64,000 nucleotides of DNA from Ottelia alismoides (lineage: Eukaryota > Streptophyta > Magnoliopsida > Alismatales > Hydrocharitaceae), in the NCBI GenBank assembly GCA_037367405.1, contig JAZKJV010008877.1, forward strand, positions 1 to 64,000, written 5' to 3'. The notes below the pieces were generated by a model. It was not told where the DNA came from, searched no databases, and worked only from the letters and a program-made list of their open reading frames with translations. The translations under genes and the position numbers were made by a program. Numbering within the stretch: position 1 is the first letter of the stretch; each line of letters starts with the position of its first letter. This document shows, piece after piece, positions 63,189 through 64,000 of this stretch.

Positions 63189-64000
63189 TGTACCTTGTAG
63201 TCATAAAGAATGCATGCAACTTTGTTTCAATGTGATCAAACTGCACCAGTTACATGTGAAACATCTCCACTAATTCCATCAAACAAAACAACTGACCCCA
63301 TTTCTAATTGTCTTTTCAAAGCAACATTTTGTTGTCAAAATTTACTTTCCTTCAAAAAAAACATACTGCCAAATATACTTCAAAGCATATTGCATAGGAA
63401 AGCACAAACATGCCCTGACTAGACAAAGTGGCAACCATAACACAAAGGGAAAAAGGAAGAAAAGACAACAACACGATGCCGTTCCAAATGTGTATACGAT
63501 TTTGTGGTACTGGAAAATAGAATATGTTGACAAAAGAGTTGTTTCAGTCAATTAAAAAAAATTGGGTCTTTTCTATAGAGGTAAGCTGAGGAGAATGCCA
63601 AATATTCGGTAGGAATGAGGAAAAGATTAGCTTGGAAACAATAGATTGAAACTCATAAAAAGGATGCAAAAGTTGGTACTTGGTATTGAATTAGAAGGGT
63701 AAGTGCCGTTCTGGTGACTAGTCGGAAATATTTGTCACATATTTTTATAGATTTAATACAATTCTTTTACACATATATGGTTATTACTTAACAAGATTAA
63801 AGTAACTTGAATCTTAATCTAACATTGCAAATCTTGGCCATTGAAATGCAATTAAACATCACAAATCTTACTTTACATTTACTTCTAGAAATCTGAAAGT
63901 TGGAAAAAATACTTAAAAAACATTGTTTTCAATTAGTTGGTTGACTAACTTAATGACTAAAAGTTATTCCATTCAATCACCTCTTGAGTTGCATAGTCGA
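63189..64000. other. Intergenic DNA
   Basis: No gene or repeat recognised. Frames are under 71 aa and lack domains. Confidence 0.5.

Overview
This window is plant nuclear DNA from a flowering plant with a repeat-rich genome. The evidence is a four-exon WRKY transcription-factor gene with GT-AG introns, nested Ty3/Gypsy elements primed by tRNA-Asp, a Ty1/Copia element primed by tRNA-Met, a TRIM and MITEs. A monocot seems possible, but nothing here proves it.

Positions 1-42034 form a nest of Athila-like Ty3/Gypsy elements with about 3.6-kb LTRs. The oldest layer (D, + strand) survives as 1-368 (3' internal region) and 39566-42034 (3' part of an LTR). Inside it lies LTR C (- strand; 369-2531 plus 38066-39565), which lacks a matching target-site duplication. 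Element E1 (+ strand, 2532-38060, TSD ACGCG) landed in LTR C. E1 was then interrupted by solo LTR S1 in gag (8791-12451, - strand, TSD CCAGG) and by E2 in pol (16413-30625, - strand, TSD ATGAC). E2 has two LTRs that differ, by eye, in one homopolymer base, yet it lacks its leader and capsid region and its pol carries several frameshifts. It looks like a very recent insertion mobilised in trans.

Positions 42035-56580 are AT-rich intergenic DNA with two related foldback MITEs, a WRKY group IIb gene of the WRKY72/61/9 type (47426-50493, about 550 aa, apparently intact), a pair of diverged foldback repeats and a 517-bp TRIM (52237-52753).

Positions 56585-63188 hold a decayed Ty1/Copia element on the - strand. 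Its gag position is occupied by a host-like DCD (Development and Cell Death) domain protein that runs in frame into the Copia protease. A second Athila-type solo LTR (S2, 59895-62855, TSD CTTCC) sits nine bases after the start codon of that DCD gene.

The main unexplained structures are: the DCD-Copia fusion; an array of short covarying hairpins embedded in the gag-pol coding sequence of E1 and E2; covarying stem-loops with polypurine-like G runs in the 3' untranslated regions; and a conserved intron of about 310 bp with a conserved hairpin inside the LTRs. All comparisons were done by eye, with no alignment or database search.
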